Positions 37,790 through 47,670 are shown, counted from the stretch's first letter. The stretch is DNA of 64,000 nt from Aliidiomarina sp. B3213 (GCF_003290085.1 NZ_QMKJ01000001.1:186001-250000); one strand, 5' to 3'. A program made the numbers and translations. Notes: generated by a model from the sequence alone, not told the origin.

Positions 37790-37876
37790 AATTATGCTAA
37801 AGTTCTGCCTGTTGTAACTCGGGATGTTAATAAAAAACGAACACAAAAATATAACGCAATACGTTGGGAAGAAAAC

Positions 37877-40800
37877 ATGGACATCAAAGGATTAGGTGCT
37901 AGAGCCTTAGTAGTAGGGTTTTGGGTTGTAGTTGGAATGGCTTTTGGAACGGAACAAGTAACGGCTTCTCAAAGCGTGGAGCGTTCACCTACTGAGCTGG
38001 TTATTATTGACCATGACGTGCAAGACCCTGAAATACTTGCTGCTGCTTTTTCTTCGAACACTTCCTTTATATATTTAACCCCGTCAGACACTACGACATC
38101 TTTAGCCCGTAAAATAAGCCAATATCAGCATGTTGATGCCGTTCACATATTTTCTCACGGTGCTTCAGGTCAATTAAATTTAGCCGGATCACAGCTTAAT
38201 GTTGGCAACTTAGCGCAACACCAACATTTAACAACAAGTATTGAAAATAGCTTAAACGACAACGGTGACTTACTACTTTATGCCTGCGACTTAGCAGAGG
38301 GCGAAGCGGGTGAATCGTTTGTTTCACAACTACGAAATGCAACCTCAGCTAACGTAGCAGCGTCCACCGACTTAACAGGAGCGAGTGCTTTAGGAGGAAA
38401 CTGGGACTTAGAGTTTTATACCCACGCAAGCCAAGAAGTTGCTGCTTTAAATGCAGCAGCGCCAAATGGTTATACCGCTGTACTAACACCACCGCTGACA
38501 GGGCAACCTATTACTTTTGGCGATGATCAGCTCTTGATTGAAGCTGGTTCTAATATCAATGTAACAAACTTTTTTGCGGATGGTGCTGGGCAGTCAGTAC
38601 GTTCTGGGTTAGATGTCGCAGTGACTGTAGATGGTAACGTTCTCAATTTATCCTATGAAAATTCGGATTCTACTAATTCAGGCATTGCTAGTGCTACAGA
38701 TGCAGCTCTGAGCCTACTTTCTTTCTCTGGCACTCCTGAAAGCATTGTATTTACTTCAAACGATGGCTCTCCTTTTAGACTTGACTCGTTTCAATTTGCG
38801 TTTAACGGGGGCGCGCAGGACATTACCATTACCGCACTTGACCAGAACCATAACGCAATAGGCTCAACCACCATAAGTTCAGCCGCTGGCGATACACTTT
38901 ACACAGTGAGTGGCAGCAATTTTCATTCGGGCAATTTGTATGGCTTTCAAATATCGATCTCTGGCATAGTGGTGCATTTCCAAATAGACGATATACAGTT
39001 ACTTGAGCCGTTGACCACACCGCTGAAAGGGCAGCCTATGACTTTTGGTGAAGCGCAGCAGGGTTCTCTCGCCAATGGAGTAAACCCTGCTGTACAGGAT
39101 TTTTTTGCAGATGGAGCAACTCAGTCAGTGCGCTCCGGATTAGATCTAGCAGTTAGCGCCGCCGCTTTCGTTGATGTTTCTATAGACAATAATAGTTTTA
39201 CGAACTCAGGTATTGCTAACGCCACTGATGCTGCTCTGCAGCTACGAATCCAGAGTTTTGTAGATAGCAGCATTGCTTTTGCCTCTAACGACGGCTCGCC
39301 ATTTAAGCTTGATTCCTTTCAATTTGCTTATAGTGGTACCTTGCAGGATATTACTGTTACATCGCTGGATCAAAACCGGAACGCAATAGCCTCAACTACT
39401 TTAAGTTTAGCTGCTGTAGAAACCATTCATACAGTACAAGGTAGTATCTTCAATGCAGAGAATATTTATGGTTTTCAAATATCTTTCTCTGACTTTATAG
39501 CTTATTTTCAAATCGACGATATTTTGCTACACGAACCGTTAACCCCACCGTTGGTAGGTCAAACCATTAATTTTGGTACGTATAATCAACAGCTAGCGTC
39601 GGGTGGAGACCCTAGCGTGGTTAATTTTATTGCGGACGGTGCTAGTGTGCGTTCTGGGCTTGACCTGAGTGTCGATAGCTCGGCGAACGACGTAAACGTA
39701 CTGAACAGCGTTAATGACGCTGTTGGTTCGGGTATTGCAGGTACGGGCGACAGTGCCATGACGCTATCCAGCAGCTGTTTTCCTGCGGTGAACTCTGTTA
39801 CTTACCGGTCTAGCACGGGAGCGCCATTCCAGTTAAGTTCCTTTCAATTCGCATTTAGCGGGGTTGCTACCGACGTAACAATAACTACGTTAGACAGCGA
39901 CGACAGCGTGTTGGAAACGGCGATTATCGATAGCGCGGCAACCCACACACTTCATACTGTTAACGGCAGTGACTTTGACGACTCGCCAACCCATATTTAC
40001 GGTTTTCAGATATCTTTTGCCAGCGCGGCAGATGTTGTTCAAGTTGATGATATTGAGCTGTTAGATGCGCTTACACCGCCACTTACCGAACAATTGATTA
40101 CCTTTGGTACGGGTAGTTCGCAAATAGTTATTGATAGAAGCCCAGTTCATGTGGAAAATCTATTCGCTGATGGCTCGGCGCAAGTGACCCGTTCTGGTTT
40201 GGATGTTACGGTAACCGACGATACAAGTTTCAGAGATATTTGGATTGATTATGAAAATGCTAATTCCACATCAGCCGGTGTTACTGGGCCCGGAGATAGT
40301 GGGTTGGTAATTTATGAACTCCTTGCTCTAGGGGAGATTGATTTCTCGGCACATGATGGCTCTTCATTTCAATTAAGTTCTTTTCAGTTTGCTTACCAAG
40401 GAAATGCTGGAACGGTCACGATAGAAGCACTTGATAACGCGCAACAGACTGCAGCTACTGCTACGTTTACTACGCAGGGGCAAGTACTTTACACTTTAGA
40501 TGCGAATGACTTTGACACTCCCCCTAAGAACATTTACGGCTTTCGCATAAGTTTCTCAATGAATATATTTCGTTTTGAAATTGACGACATTATGCTCTCG
40601 CCGGCAAATGCAGATGCTCCATCTCTGTTTAGTTCAGTCGGCTCAGATATTACCGTAAATTCCGCCACGCTAAACGGCAATATTACCGACGATGGTGGCG
40701 CAAGCGTTACTGAGCGTGGCTTTGTTTACTCTAGCGTCGACAATACTCCACAACTTGGTGAAGCAGATGTTACTCAAGTTGTGAATGGCACGGGTACGGG

Positions 40801-43800
40801 TATTTTTAGCGAGGGGGTCACTGGTTTAACAGCAGGTACTCGTTATTATTATCAAGCCTATGCTATCAGTTCTGTGGGCACTGCGTATGGTGGTGTCACC
40901 TCTTTTCAAACATTTACAGATGCCGACGGCAACCTTGTGGCAGGTACTATTCCAACTGGAGTGACCAAGCCATTATTCGTGGATAATCTTGGTTTGGCTT
41001 TCGATGTTTTCGACTTTGTATTGAGTGATGGCGCAACATCGGACGGTGTTCCAATGGCGGTGAGTGATATTACAGTACACGTTGCTGGAACCAGTAGTGA
41101 CGCTGAGCGCTCACAAATTAAGTGGCAGCTTTCTGGTCCTGATGCCACGGATGTTTTGGGCACATACGATGCAGGAACGAATACCGTGACGTTCTCGGGC
41201 TTGACGATTTCAATTGGAAATGGAACGAGCGAAACCTATACCGTTTATGCAACGGTAGACAACCCGAGTAATATTTCCGACCGAAGCACGTTTACCTTGT
41301 CGATTGACGGTAGTACCGATGTCACCACACTGTCTAGCGGCACGGGAATGGGAGCAACCACCGCGATAGACGATGGCACAGGCTTTTTTGCTGAGGTTTT
41401 CGCAATAGAACTGGTCTTTACCACGCAGCCTGGAGGCTCTGTGTCGGGCTCTCCTTTAACTACACAGCCTGTGATAACCGCGCAAGACGCGTTTGGTAAT
41501 ACAGATATTAACTATGGCCATGTGATTACCCTAACCGAGAGCAGTGCTGGAACTTTGACCAACAATGTAGCGACTGCAATTTCGGGTGTGGCAGTTTTTA
41601 ATAATTTAATTTATACCGGTACTTCTGATCAGGAGAGCTTTACGTTAACTGCCGACGACCCAAGTGGCAGTACACCAGACTTACCAGCTGTAGATTCAAT
41701 TTCGCTAAATTCCGATGCAATTCCAACGGTGAACTCCGTTAGCCTTGTTGGCTCCCCAGCAGCTAACGAGGACTCCGTGCAATTCAATGTAAACTTTAGT
41801 GAAAGTGTAGGCAGCTTCAGTGCTAGCGACTTTTCGTTGAGCGCAACTGGAGGGGTGACAGCAACAATAAGCGTTACCTCGGCTGCCGCAAGTAGTAAAA
41901 CAGTGACTGTTGAGAATATTAGTGGAGAAGGGACGCTACGACTTGATTTGTCGGCTAGCCATAACCTAGAGGACGTAAGCGGAAACGCCATAGTTGGTGG
42001 GTTTACGTCAGGCGCTACCCATACCGTGGATACGGTTGCTCCTGCTGGGTTTACCGTTGCTTGGCAGCAAAGTGTAATTAATGCCGACAATGAAGGCAGT
42101 TCAAGTTTTGCATTTACTGGCGCGGAGACTGGCTCTACCTACACATATTCGGTGAGTGATGGTACGACTGATGTTAACGGTACCGGTAATGTTACCAGCA
42201 CATCAGAGCTTGTAACCTTAAATGACTTGAGTGGCTTAAATGAGGGTACATTAACGCTTTCGGTATATTTAACTGACAGTGCGAACAACCAAAGTGCAAC
42301 GCAGCAAGCTACTATTGAGAAGCTTTATCAAGAGCCTCCTGTGATTACCGAGGGTGACTCCACTTCAGTCACCATGAGTGAGGACGGAGAGCCAACGGCG
42401 TTTGCCTTAACCCTAAATGCCACAGATGCTAACAATGACAGCTTAACTTGGTCACTTGCGAGCCCTGCGAATGATGGTGTTGCTACTGTATCGGGTGCTG
42501 GTAATAGTAAAGATGTGCAGTACACGCCAAACGCCGATTTTGCAGGAAACGATAGTTTTGTGGTGCAAGTTTCGGATGGTACCGACACGGACACCATTAC
42601 TGTCAATGTAACTGTGTCTCCTATTAATGATGCACCTGTAGCGGTAGCTGACGCTGTTAGCACAAATGAAGATAATGCAGCAGTTGTCCGTGTGCTTGAC
42701 AATGATGGTGATGTGGACAGTGCCATTAACCCCGCCTCAGTAACTATTCAGTCTGCATCAACCGATGGCCAAGTGAGTGTAAGTACGGCAAGTGGTGCTA
42801 TTACCTACACTCCGAATGCTAATTTTAATGGTGTAGATACCTTCAGTTATACCGTAGAGGATATTGAAGGTGAGATGTCGAACGAGGCTGTAGTGTCTAT
42901 TACTGTGAATGCAGTGAATGATGCGCCAGTGGCAGTAAATGATGCAGTGGTAACGCCAGAAGACACTATGGTACTGATTTCTGTACTTGCCAACGATACC
43001 GATGTGGATGTTGGAGACAGCTTAGATGTGGATTCATTAACCGTTGTTTCTGCTCCTAGCAACGGTTCTACCCAGGTCACGGGAGCGCAAATTGAATACA
43101 CACCAAGTGCCGACTTTGTTGGAACGGATAGCTTTACCTACACCATTAGTGATGCAGGCGGTGCAGTGTCGAACACCGGTACCGTAACAGTTAACGTAAC
43201 GGGTGCAAATGATGCTCCGGTAGCGAACAACGATGCGGTGAGTACCGACGAAGACAATGCTGTGTCTATCGAGGTGCTTGCAAATGATAGCGACATTGAC
43301 GGCTCACTTGTTGTAACTTCCGTTAGCCTTGTTGACTTACCGCAGTCGGGTGGTGCACTTGTAGAACCTGATGGACGCATTACTTACACGCCGAATGCTG
43401 ACTTTAATGGCAGTGACAGCTTCACCTATCAAGTGCAAGACAACGAAGGGTCAACATCTGTACCTGCGTTAGTCAGTGTAACGGTAAATAGCGTGAACGA
43501 TGCACCTGTAGCGGTGGATGATGTGGCGCAGCTTCTAGAAGACCATAGTCATACCGTGAACGTTTTAGGAAACGACTACGATGTGGACGGTCAGCTTGAT
43601 AGCACAACGTTAACTATTCTAACCGCACCGCTGCAAGGCAACGCTGCAGTATTGAATGGGCGTATTGTTTATAACCCGAACGCCAGTTTCCATGGTGTTG
43701 ATACGCTAACTTATCAAGTGGCAGACGACGAAGGTGGTGTGTCGAATACTGCAACACTTACCTTAACTGTAGAAGCAGTGAACGACGCACCGAGCATAGC

Positions 43801-46800
43801 GGGTTTACCTCCAACGCAGGTGAGTGAAGATATCCTTTATCAATTTACTCCAAGTGCGACAGATGCCGACGGAGACATGTTGAGCTTCTCGGTGCTAGGT
43901 GCGCCGGTATGGTTGTCACTAGATACCCAAAGCGGTGAACTTTCAGGTACGCCGAATAATGATCATGTAGGAATGCACGGGCCGATAACGTTGACCGTGT
44001 CCGATGGTACTGAAAATGTATCTCTTCCTGAGTTTACGATACAGGTCGTCAATGTTAACGATGCGCCAGTGATCACTTCGACACCATTGACGAGCGCAGC
44101 AGAGGGTAGCCTATATAGCTATACCTTAGTTGCTACAGATATTGATGCGAACGACAGCGTTACGCTTGCAGCAACAAGCCTACCTGCGTGGTTAAGCTTT
44201 GACGCAAGTTCTGGTGTACTGAGTGGCACGCCAAGCCAAGATGATGTGGGTACGCATACGGTTGAACTGACTGCGAGCGACATTGTAAATGCGCGTGACA
44301 CGCAAAGCTTTACCTTAACGGTGAGCAACACGAATGATGCGCCGCAGATTAGTGGGCAACCGGCTACGAGTGTTGCAGAGCGTAATACATATCAGTTTAT
44401 ACCCACAGCATCAGACTTAGACGGTGATACTTTGACGTTCAGTATCGAAAACATGCCGCCGTGGGCAATGTTTGATGCGCAGACGGGACTTCTTAGTGGT
44501 ACGCCTTCGTCAGAGTTTGTGGGTACGGTCACTGAGTCGATAGTCATTCAAGTGTCAGATGGAGAGGCGAGCACGGCTTTACCTGCTTTCTCGATTACCG
44601 TGACAAATGTGAATGACGCTCCAGTTGCTGTTGACGATAACTTCCTTCGAGAGGTTGAGAGCAGTGGGCGTTATGTACTCGATGTGCTGTTTAATGATAC
44701 GGACCCCGACAACGATTCACTGAATATCGAGCAAGCTAAAATGCGCAGTGGTAGTGTGGGCTCGGTGACTGTTGAGAATAATATGCTGGTGTATCAAGCA
44801 CCAAGCGTAGGCGGGCACAATGTAGTTTCGATGCAATACACAGTTCAAGACGGCGGTGGATTGTCAGACAATGCAACCGCTGTATTGACGTTAGAAAGTA
44901 GTAGCGGTGGTGGGGCAATGCCTAGTCTAACACCACCTGATGATATCGATATAAATGCCACAGGCATGTTAACGCCAGTAGACTTCGGTGCATTCTCGGC
45001 TGAAGACGCTGCGGGTAATCCACTAGCAGTCTCGTTAGCTGACCCGAATCAGCCTAGCGAGTTGCCTTCAGGTTCACACTCTGTGTTGTGGCAAGCAACC
45101 GACTATCAAGGTAATACGGTGACGGCAAGCCAGACGGTGCGTATTCATCCACAGGTTTCATTAGCTCAAAACCAAGTGGTAGCTGAAGGTAATCAAGTAA
45201 CGATACGCGTAATGTTGAGTGGTCGAGCTCCTCAATATGCGCTTTCTGTTCCTTATAAAGTAAGTGGTACGGCAACATTTGGCGAAGACCATGATCTAGA
45301 GAGCGGAACGTTAACCCTAGCCAATGGTACTGAGGGACTGATTACCTTCACTAGCTACCAAGATTACGTGGCTGAAGGAGATGAAACAGTAGTGGTTACG
45401 CTTGATGAGAGCTTAAACTTAGGTGCAAACGCTTCGCACACCGTAACCTTGAGTGAAGTTAATGTTGCGCCTACGGTTAGCCTGACTGCTGAACAACAAG
45501 GCGAGTCTCGTAGGGTAGTGAGCCAAACCGATGGCAATGTGACCATACGCGCTCAGTACAGCGATACCAATCCTTATGACGTGCTATCACTGCAGTGGGC
45601 ATCGAATTTACAGCAAGAGCCGGGACAGGCGAATGAGTTTGTGTTTAATCCCGCAAATGTTGAGCCGGGAGTGTATACGGTTAGCGCTACCGTCTCTGAT
45701 GATGGTGTTCCTATGCTCTCAAACGAAGCTGAATTGCACATTGAAGTAAAACCAACGCTGCCGAATCTCGGTGATGGCGATAGTGACGGCGACCTTATTA
45801 GCGACATTGATGAGGGTCATGGCGATACTAATGGCAATGGTATTCCGGACTACTTGGATAATGTGCCTCAATGTTCCTTTATTCCTGCGCAACAGGGTCT
45901 TGATAACGGACGTTTCTTTGTTCAAACCTCGGCAGATGTATGTATTAGTCGAGGTGGTATGTCCATGTTAAGCGTGTCAGGCGGCACGATGATGACCGCC
46001 AATGAGGTGTTGAGCATGGTCGGTGAAGATCTCGATGCTCGTAACATAGGTGGAATGTATGACTTTGTGTTGCGTGGTTTAGCAACGCCAGGGCAGTCTG
46101 TGCTGGTGGTGTTGCCGCAGTTCAGACCTATTCCAACCGATGCGCGTTACCGGAAGTTTGTGAATGGCCAATGGATAGATTTTGCGGAAGATAGTCGCAA
46201 TGCCCTATATAGCGCGCAAGGACAACCAGGAGTATGTCCAGCACCTGGGGCGCCAGAGTGGCAAACGGGGTTAAATGCAGGACATCATTGTGTTCAGCTT
46301 AAGTTAGAGGACGGTGGCCCTAATGATGGGGATGGTAGTGTAAATGCTGCGATTACCGATCCTGGTGGTGTTGCTGTTTCCATCCAAGACAATGCATTAC
46401 CTGTTGCTGTTGATGACGCAGCCGAGACATTGTGGCAACAGCCGATTGAAGTAAACGTGGTTGCCAATGACACGGATGCTGATTCAGATACCTTGGTATT
46501 AACAAGTGTGTCGGCGAATATGGGGCAGGTCAGTATTGTTGACGATAGCACAGTAAGGTATACGCCACCGACTTACTTCTCAGGGCAAGCGCGTGTGCAA
46601 TATGCTATCGAAGACGGATATCAAGGCACAGACATTGGAGTGTTAATTATTAACGTGTTGCCAAACCGCGCGCCGGTAGCGGTGGACGATACGGCACAAA
46701 CCGATGATCGTACAAGCTTAACCGTAGATGTGGTGGCTAACGATACTGATGCGGACGATGACAGCTTAACGTTGAACGCCGTAAGCGCGCAGTACGGTAC

Positions 46801-47080
46801 AGTGCGTATCATGAATAATCAGATAGCTTATACTCCACAAGCGGGCTTTGACGGCACAGACCGAGTTACCTACAGCGTGGAAGACACGTTCGGTGCAACA
46901 GCTGAAGCCGAGCTTGCTGTATCAGTAAGTGCGTATGAAACCGTTACGGTGACAAATCGAAGCGGCGGTGCGGCTTGGCTAATGTCTGTGTGGTTATTGT
47001 TCGTGGTGAGCTGGCGCATATATAGCCGGCTCTATCAAGCAAACCGTTCAAAGGGGATGAAGCAAAGGAGTGTACGATGA
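37877..47080 (+). CDS. Giant exported DUF4347 multidomain surface protein
   Basis: A protein of about 3067 residues. Order of parts: Sec signal peptide (1 to about 32); DUF4347 domain (about 38-200) with H94 in FSHGAS and C137 in LYACDLAEG; four 176-residue repeats (207-910); an FN3-like module (about 915-1013); filamin- and Ig-like modules (about 1178-1480); five cadherin-like modules (about 1487-1970); three Ig-like putative modules with the WLSFD...LSGTP pattern (about 1970-2247); HYR-like, Calx-beta and PKD-like modules (about 2345-2625); an Asp-rich thrombospondin-3-like stretch (about 2630-2662); a choice-of-anchor-like domain with paired cysteines (about 2668-2838); two cadherin-like modules; and a C-terminal SGG, hydrophobic helix (3032-3050) and basic tail. 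It lacks RTX nonapeptides. I chose the ATG at 37877 (GGGAAG upstream) because it begins the signal peptide; a GTG at 37781 is in frame. The role (adhesion or surface protease) is inferred. Confidence 0.9.
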   Translation: MDIKGLGARALVVGFWVVVGMAFGTEQVTASQSVERSPTELVIIDHDVQDPEILAAAFSSNTSFIYLTPSDTTTSLARKISQYQHVDAVHIFSHGASGQLNLAGSQLNVGNLAQHQHLTTSIENSLNDNGDLLLYACDLAEGEAGESFVSQLRNATSANVAASTDLTGASALGGNWDLEFYTHASQEVAALNAAAPNGYTAVLTPPLTGQPITFGDDQLLIEAGSNINVTNFFADGAGQSVRSGLDVAVTVDGNVLNLSYENSDSTNSGIASATDAALSLLSFSGTPESIVFTSNDGSPFRLDSFQFAFNGGAQDITITALDQNHNAIGSTTISSAAGDTLYTVSGSNFHSGNLYGFQISISGIVVHFQIDDIQLLEPLTTPLKGQPMTFGEAQQGSLANGVNPAVQDFFADGATQSVRSGLDLAVSAAAFVDVSIDNNSFTNSGIANATDAALQLRIQSFVDSSIAFASNDGSPFKLDSFQFAYSGTLQDITVTSLDQNRNAIASTTLSLAAVETIHTVQGSIFNAENIYGFQISFSDFIAYFQIDDILLHEPLTPPLVGQTINFGTYNQQLASGGDPSVVNFIADGASVRSGLDLSVDSSANDVNVLNSVNDAVGSGIAGTGDSAMTLSSSCFPAVNSVTYRSSTGAPFQLSSFQFAFSGVATDVTITTLDSDDSVLETAIIDSAATHTLHTVNGSDFDDSPTHIYGFQISFASAADVVQVDDIELLDALTPPLTEQLITFGTGSSQIVIDRSPVHVENLFADGSAQVTRSGLDVTVTDDTSFRDIWIDYENANSTSAGVTGPGDSGLVIYELLALGEIDFSAHDGSSFQLSSFQFAYQGNAGTVTIEALDNAQQTAATATFTTQGQVLYTLDANDFDTPPKNIYGFRISFSMNIFRFEIDDIMLSPANADAPSLFSSVGSDITVNSATLNGNITDDGGASVTERGFVYSSVDNTPQLGEADVTQVVNGTGTGIFSEGVTGLTAGTRYYYQAYAISSVGTAYGGVTSFQTFTDADGNLVAGTIPTGVTKPLFVDNLGLAFDVFDFVLSDGATSDGVPMAVSDITVHVAGTSSDAERSQIKWQLSGPDATDVLGTYDAGTNTVTFSGLTISIGNGTSETYTVYATVDNPSNISDRSTFTLSIDGSTDVTTLSSGTGMGATTAIDDGTGFFAEVFAIELVFTTQPGGSVSGSPLTTQPVITAQDAFGNTDINYGHVITLTESSAGTLTNNVATAISGVAVFNNLIYTGTSDQESFTLTADDPSGSTPDLPAVDSISLNSDAIPTVNSVSLVGSPAANEDSVQFNVNFSESVGSFSASDFSLSATGGVTATISVTSAAASSKTVTVENISGEGTLRLDLSASHNLEDVSGNAIVGGFTSGATHTVDTVAPAGFTVAWQQSVINADNEGSSSFAFTGAETGSTYTYSVSDGTTDVNGTGNVTSTSELVTLNDLSGLNEGTLTLSVYLTDSANNQSATQQATIEKLYQEPPVITEGDSTSVTMSEDGEPTAFALTLNATDANNDSLTWSLASPANDGVATVSGAGNSKDVQYTPNADFAGNDSFVVQVSDGTDTDTITVNVTVSPINDAPVAVADAVSTNEDNAAVVRVLDNDGDVDSAINPASVTIQSASTDGQVSVSTASGAITYTPNANFNGVDTFSYTVEDIEGEMSNEAVVSITVNAVNDAPVAVNDAVVTPEDTMVLISVLANDTDVDVGDSLDVDSLTVVSAPSNGSTQVTGAQIEYTPSADFVGTDSFTYTISDAGGAVSNTGTVTVNVTGANDAPVANNDAVSTDEDNAVSIEVLANDSDIDGSLVVTSVSLVDLPQSGGALVEPDGRITYTPNADFNGSDSFTYQVQDNEGSTSVPALVSVTVNSVNDAPVAVDDVAQLLEDHSHTVNVLGNDYDVDGQLDSTTLTILTAPLQGNAAVLNGRIVYNPNASFHGVDTLTYQVADDEGGVSNTATLTLTVEAVNDAPSIAGLPPTQVSEDILYQFTPSATDADGDMLSFSVLGAPVWLSLDTQSGELSGTPNNDHVGMHGPITLTVSDGTENVSLPEFTIQVVNVNDAPVITSTPLTSAAEGSLYSYTLVATDIDANDSVTLAATSLPAWLSFDASSGVLSGTPSQDDVGTHTVELTASDIVNARDTQSFTLTVSNTNDAPQISGQPATSVAERNTYQFIPTASDLDGDTLTFSIENMPPWAMFDAQTGLLSGTPSSEFVGTVTESIVIQVSDGEASTALPAFSITVTNVNDAPVAVDDNFLREVESSGRYVLDVLFNDTDPDNDSLNIEQAKMRSGSVGSVTVENNMLVYQAPSVGGHNVVSMQYTVQDGGGLSDNATAVLTLESSSGGGAMPSLTPPDDIDINATGMLTPVDFGAFSAEDAAGNPLAVSLADPNQPSELPSGSHSVLWQATDYQGNTVTASQTVRIHPQVSLAQNQVVAEGNQVTIRVMLSGRAPQYALSVPYKVSGTATFGEDHDLESGTLTLANGTEGLITFTSYQDYVAEGDETVVVTLDESLNLGANASHTVTLSEVNVAPTVSLTAEQQGESRRVVSQTDGNVTIRAQYSDTNPYDVLSLQWASNLQQEPGQANEFVFNPANVEPGVYTVSATVSDDGVPMLSNEAELHIEVKPTLPNLGDGDSDGDLISDIDEGHGDTNGNGIPDYLDNVPQCSFIPAQQGLDNGRFFVQTSADVCISRGGMSMLSVSGGTMMTANEVLSMVGEDLDARNIGGMYDFVLRGLATPGQSVLVVLPQFRPIPTDARYRKFVNGQWIDFAEDSRNALYSAQGQPGVCPAPGAPEWQTGLNAGHHCVQLKLEDGGPNDGDGSVNAAITDPGGVAVSIQDNALPVAVDDAAETLWQQPIEVNVVANDTDADSDTLVLTSVSANMGQVSIVDDSTVRYTPPTYFSGQARVQYAIEDGYQGTDIGVLIINVLPNRAPVAVDDTAQTDDRTSLTVDVVANDTDADDDSLTLNAVSAQYGTVRIMNNQIAYTPQAGFDGTDRVTYSVEDTFGATAEAELAVSVSAYETVTVTNRSGGAAWLMSVWLLFVVSWRIYSRLYQANRSKGMKQRSVR
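38495..40606 (+). repeat. Four tandem 176-residue repeats inside the giant gene
   Basis: Units start at 38495, 39023, 39551 and 40082 (periods 528, 528 and 531 bases). Each begins like LTGQPITFG, then has a FADGA...RSGLD block, a SSFQFAFSG-like strand pattern and ends in YGFQISFS...IDDI. They have diverged at the DNA level, so the duplication is old. I do not know a named domain for this unit. Confidence 0.85.
42625..43790 (+). repeat. Tandem cadherin-like (NDAPVAV) repeats
   Basis: Units of about 96-97 residues start at NDAPVAV-type boundaries near 42625, 42917, 43208 and 43496, with the next boundary near 43784. Each has the internal VLANDxDxD and ITYTPNANFNGxDTFSYTV pattern of calcium-binding cadherin-like domains of bacterial adhesins. 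Related units occur at 42335 and at 46393-46940. Confidence 0.85.
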
Positions 47081-47667
47081 AAACATGGATAACGTCGCTT
47101 GCGCTTGCGAGCTTAGGGTTAAGTTACAGTGGTCATGCACAAGTTCATGTTGAAGCTAATATTGGACAATACAACACAGCAATGCAGCAGTACTCAGTCG
47201 ACACGCTGCGTGTTCAAGACCGCGATACCGGTTTTAACATACAGATGGGTTATGCCATTGACGACCGAGCAACTTTAACTTTGGGTTATGTTAACCAAGG
47301 TGAGGGTTATGCGGTTTTATGGACAGATACGCTGAATCCTAGTGCCTATCACCAGCAGGTCGCTTCGGTCGCGCCTGTGTTGGCTGAAGGTTATACGGTT
47401 GGCGCTGAATATGCCTTGCTTACTGACGAAACTTGGCAATTTACTACAGAGTTTGGACTATTCCGTTGGCACGCAGATATTGAAAGCCAGATGATAGGTC
47501 AAACAACTCAGCGCACAACCTTAAATGACTTTGATCTTTATGGTGGTTTTAAAGCGCGCTATGCGATTAGTGAACATTGGGATATTCATGTGGGTGTGCG
47601 TCATTATCAAATGCAAACCCATGTGAATAGCATTAGCTTGGGTATAACTCGTTATTTTGGGAACTGA
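47077..47667 (+). CDS. Predicted small outer-membrane beta-barrel protein coupled to the giant gene
   Basis: A 196-residue protein with a Sec signal peptide (residues 1-21, cleavage after GHA) and then alternating polar/hydrophobic strands with aromatic ends, such as GFNIQMGYAIDDRATLTLGY and YTVGAEYALL. That is the layout of an 8-strand OmpA/OprF-type barrel. The C-terminus, SLGITRYFGN, lacks the usual final phenylalanine, which is odd for a BAM substrate. Its ATG overlaps the stop of the giant gene by 4 bases, implying coupled translation and a joint function, for example as outer-membrane partner. No family is identified with certainty. Confidence 0.75.
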   Translation: MKTWITSLALASLGLSYSGHAQVHVEANIGQYNTAMQQYSVDTLRVQDRDTGFNIQMGYAIDDRATLTLGYVNQGEGYAVLWTDTLNPSAYHQQVASVAPVLAEGYTVGAEYALLTDETWQFTTEFGLFRWHADIESQMIGQTTQRTTLNDFDLYGGFKARYAISEHWDIHVGVRHYQMQTHVNSISLGITRYFGN

Positions 47668-47670
47668 TAT

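Noticed and set aside
37781-37876. GTG at 37781 as the start of the giant gene
   Set aside because: The added 32 residues are charged and would bury the signal peptide; the ATG at 37877 has a GGGAAG site and starts a standard Sec signal.
41629-43380. Several long minus-strand reading frames (80-153 codons) inside the giant gene
   Set aside because: They are antisense to repetitive Thr/Asp/Val-rich codons, lack ribosome sites and family motifs, and recur in step with the repeats, so they are shadows.
42625-43790. CRISPR-like array
   Set aside because: The repeats are protein-coding units of about 290 bases, diverged, in one reading frame and without short spacers.
37877-47080. RTX toxin/adhesin secreted by a type I system
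   Set aside because: No glycine-rich RTX nonapeptides are visible, the protein has an N-terminal signal peptide and a C-terminal membrane anchor, and no type I transporter genes lie nearby.
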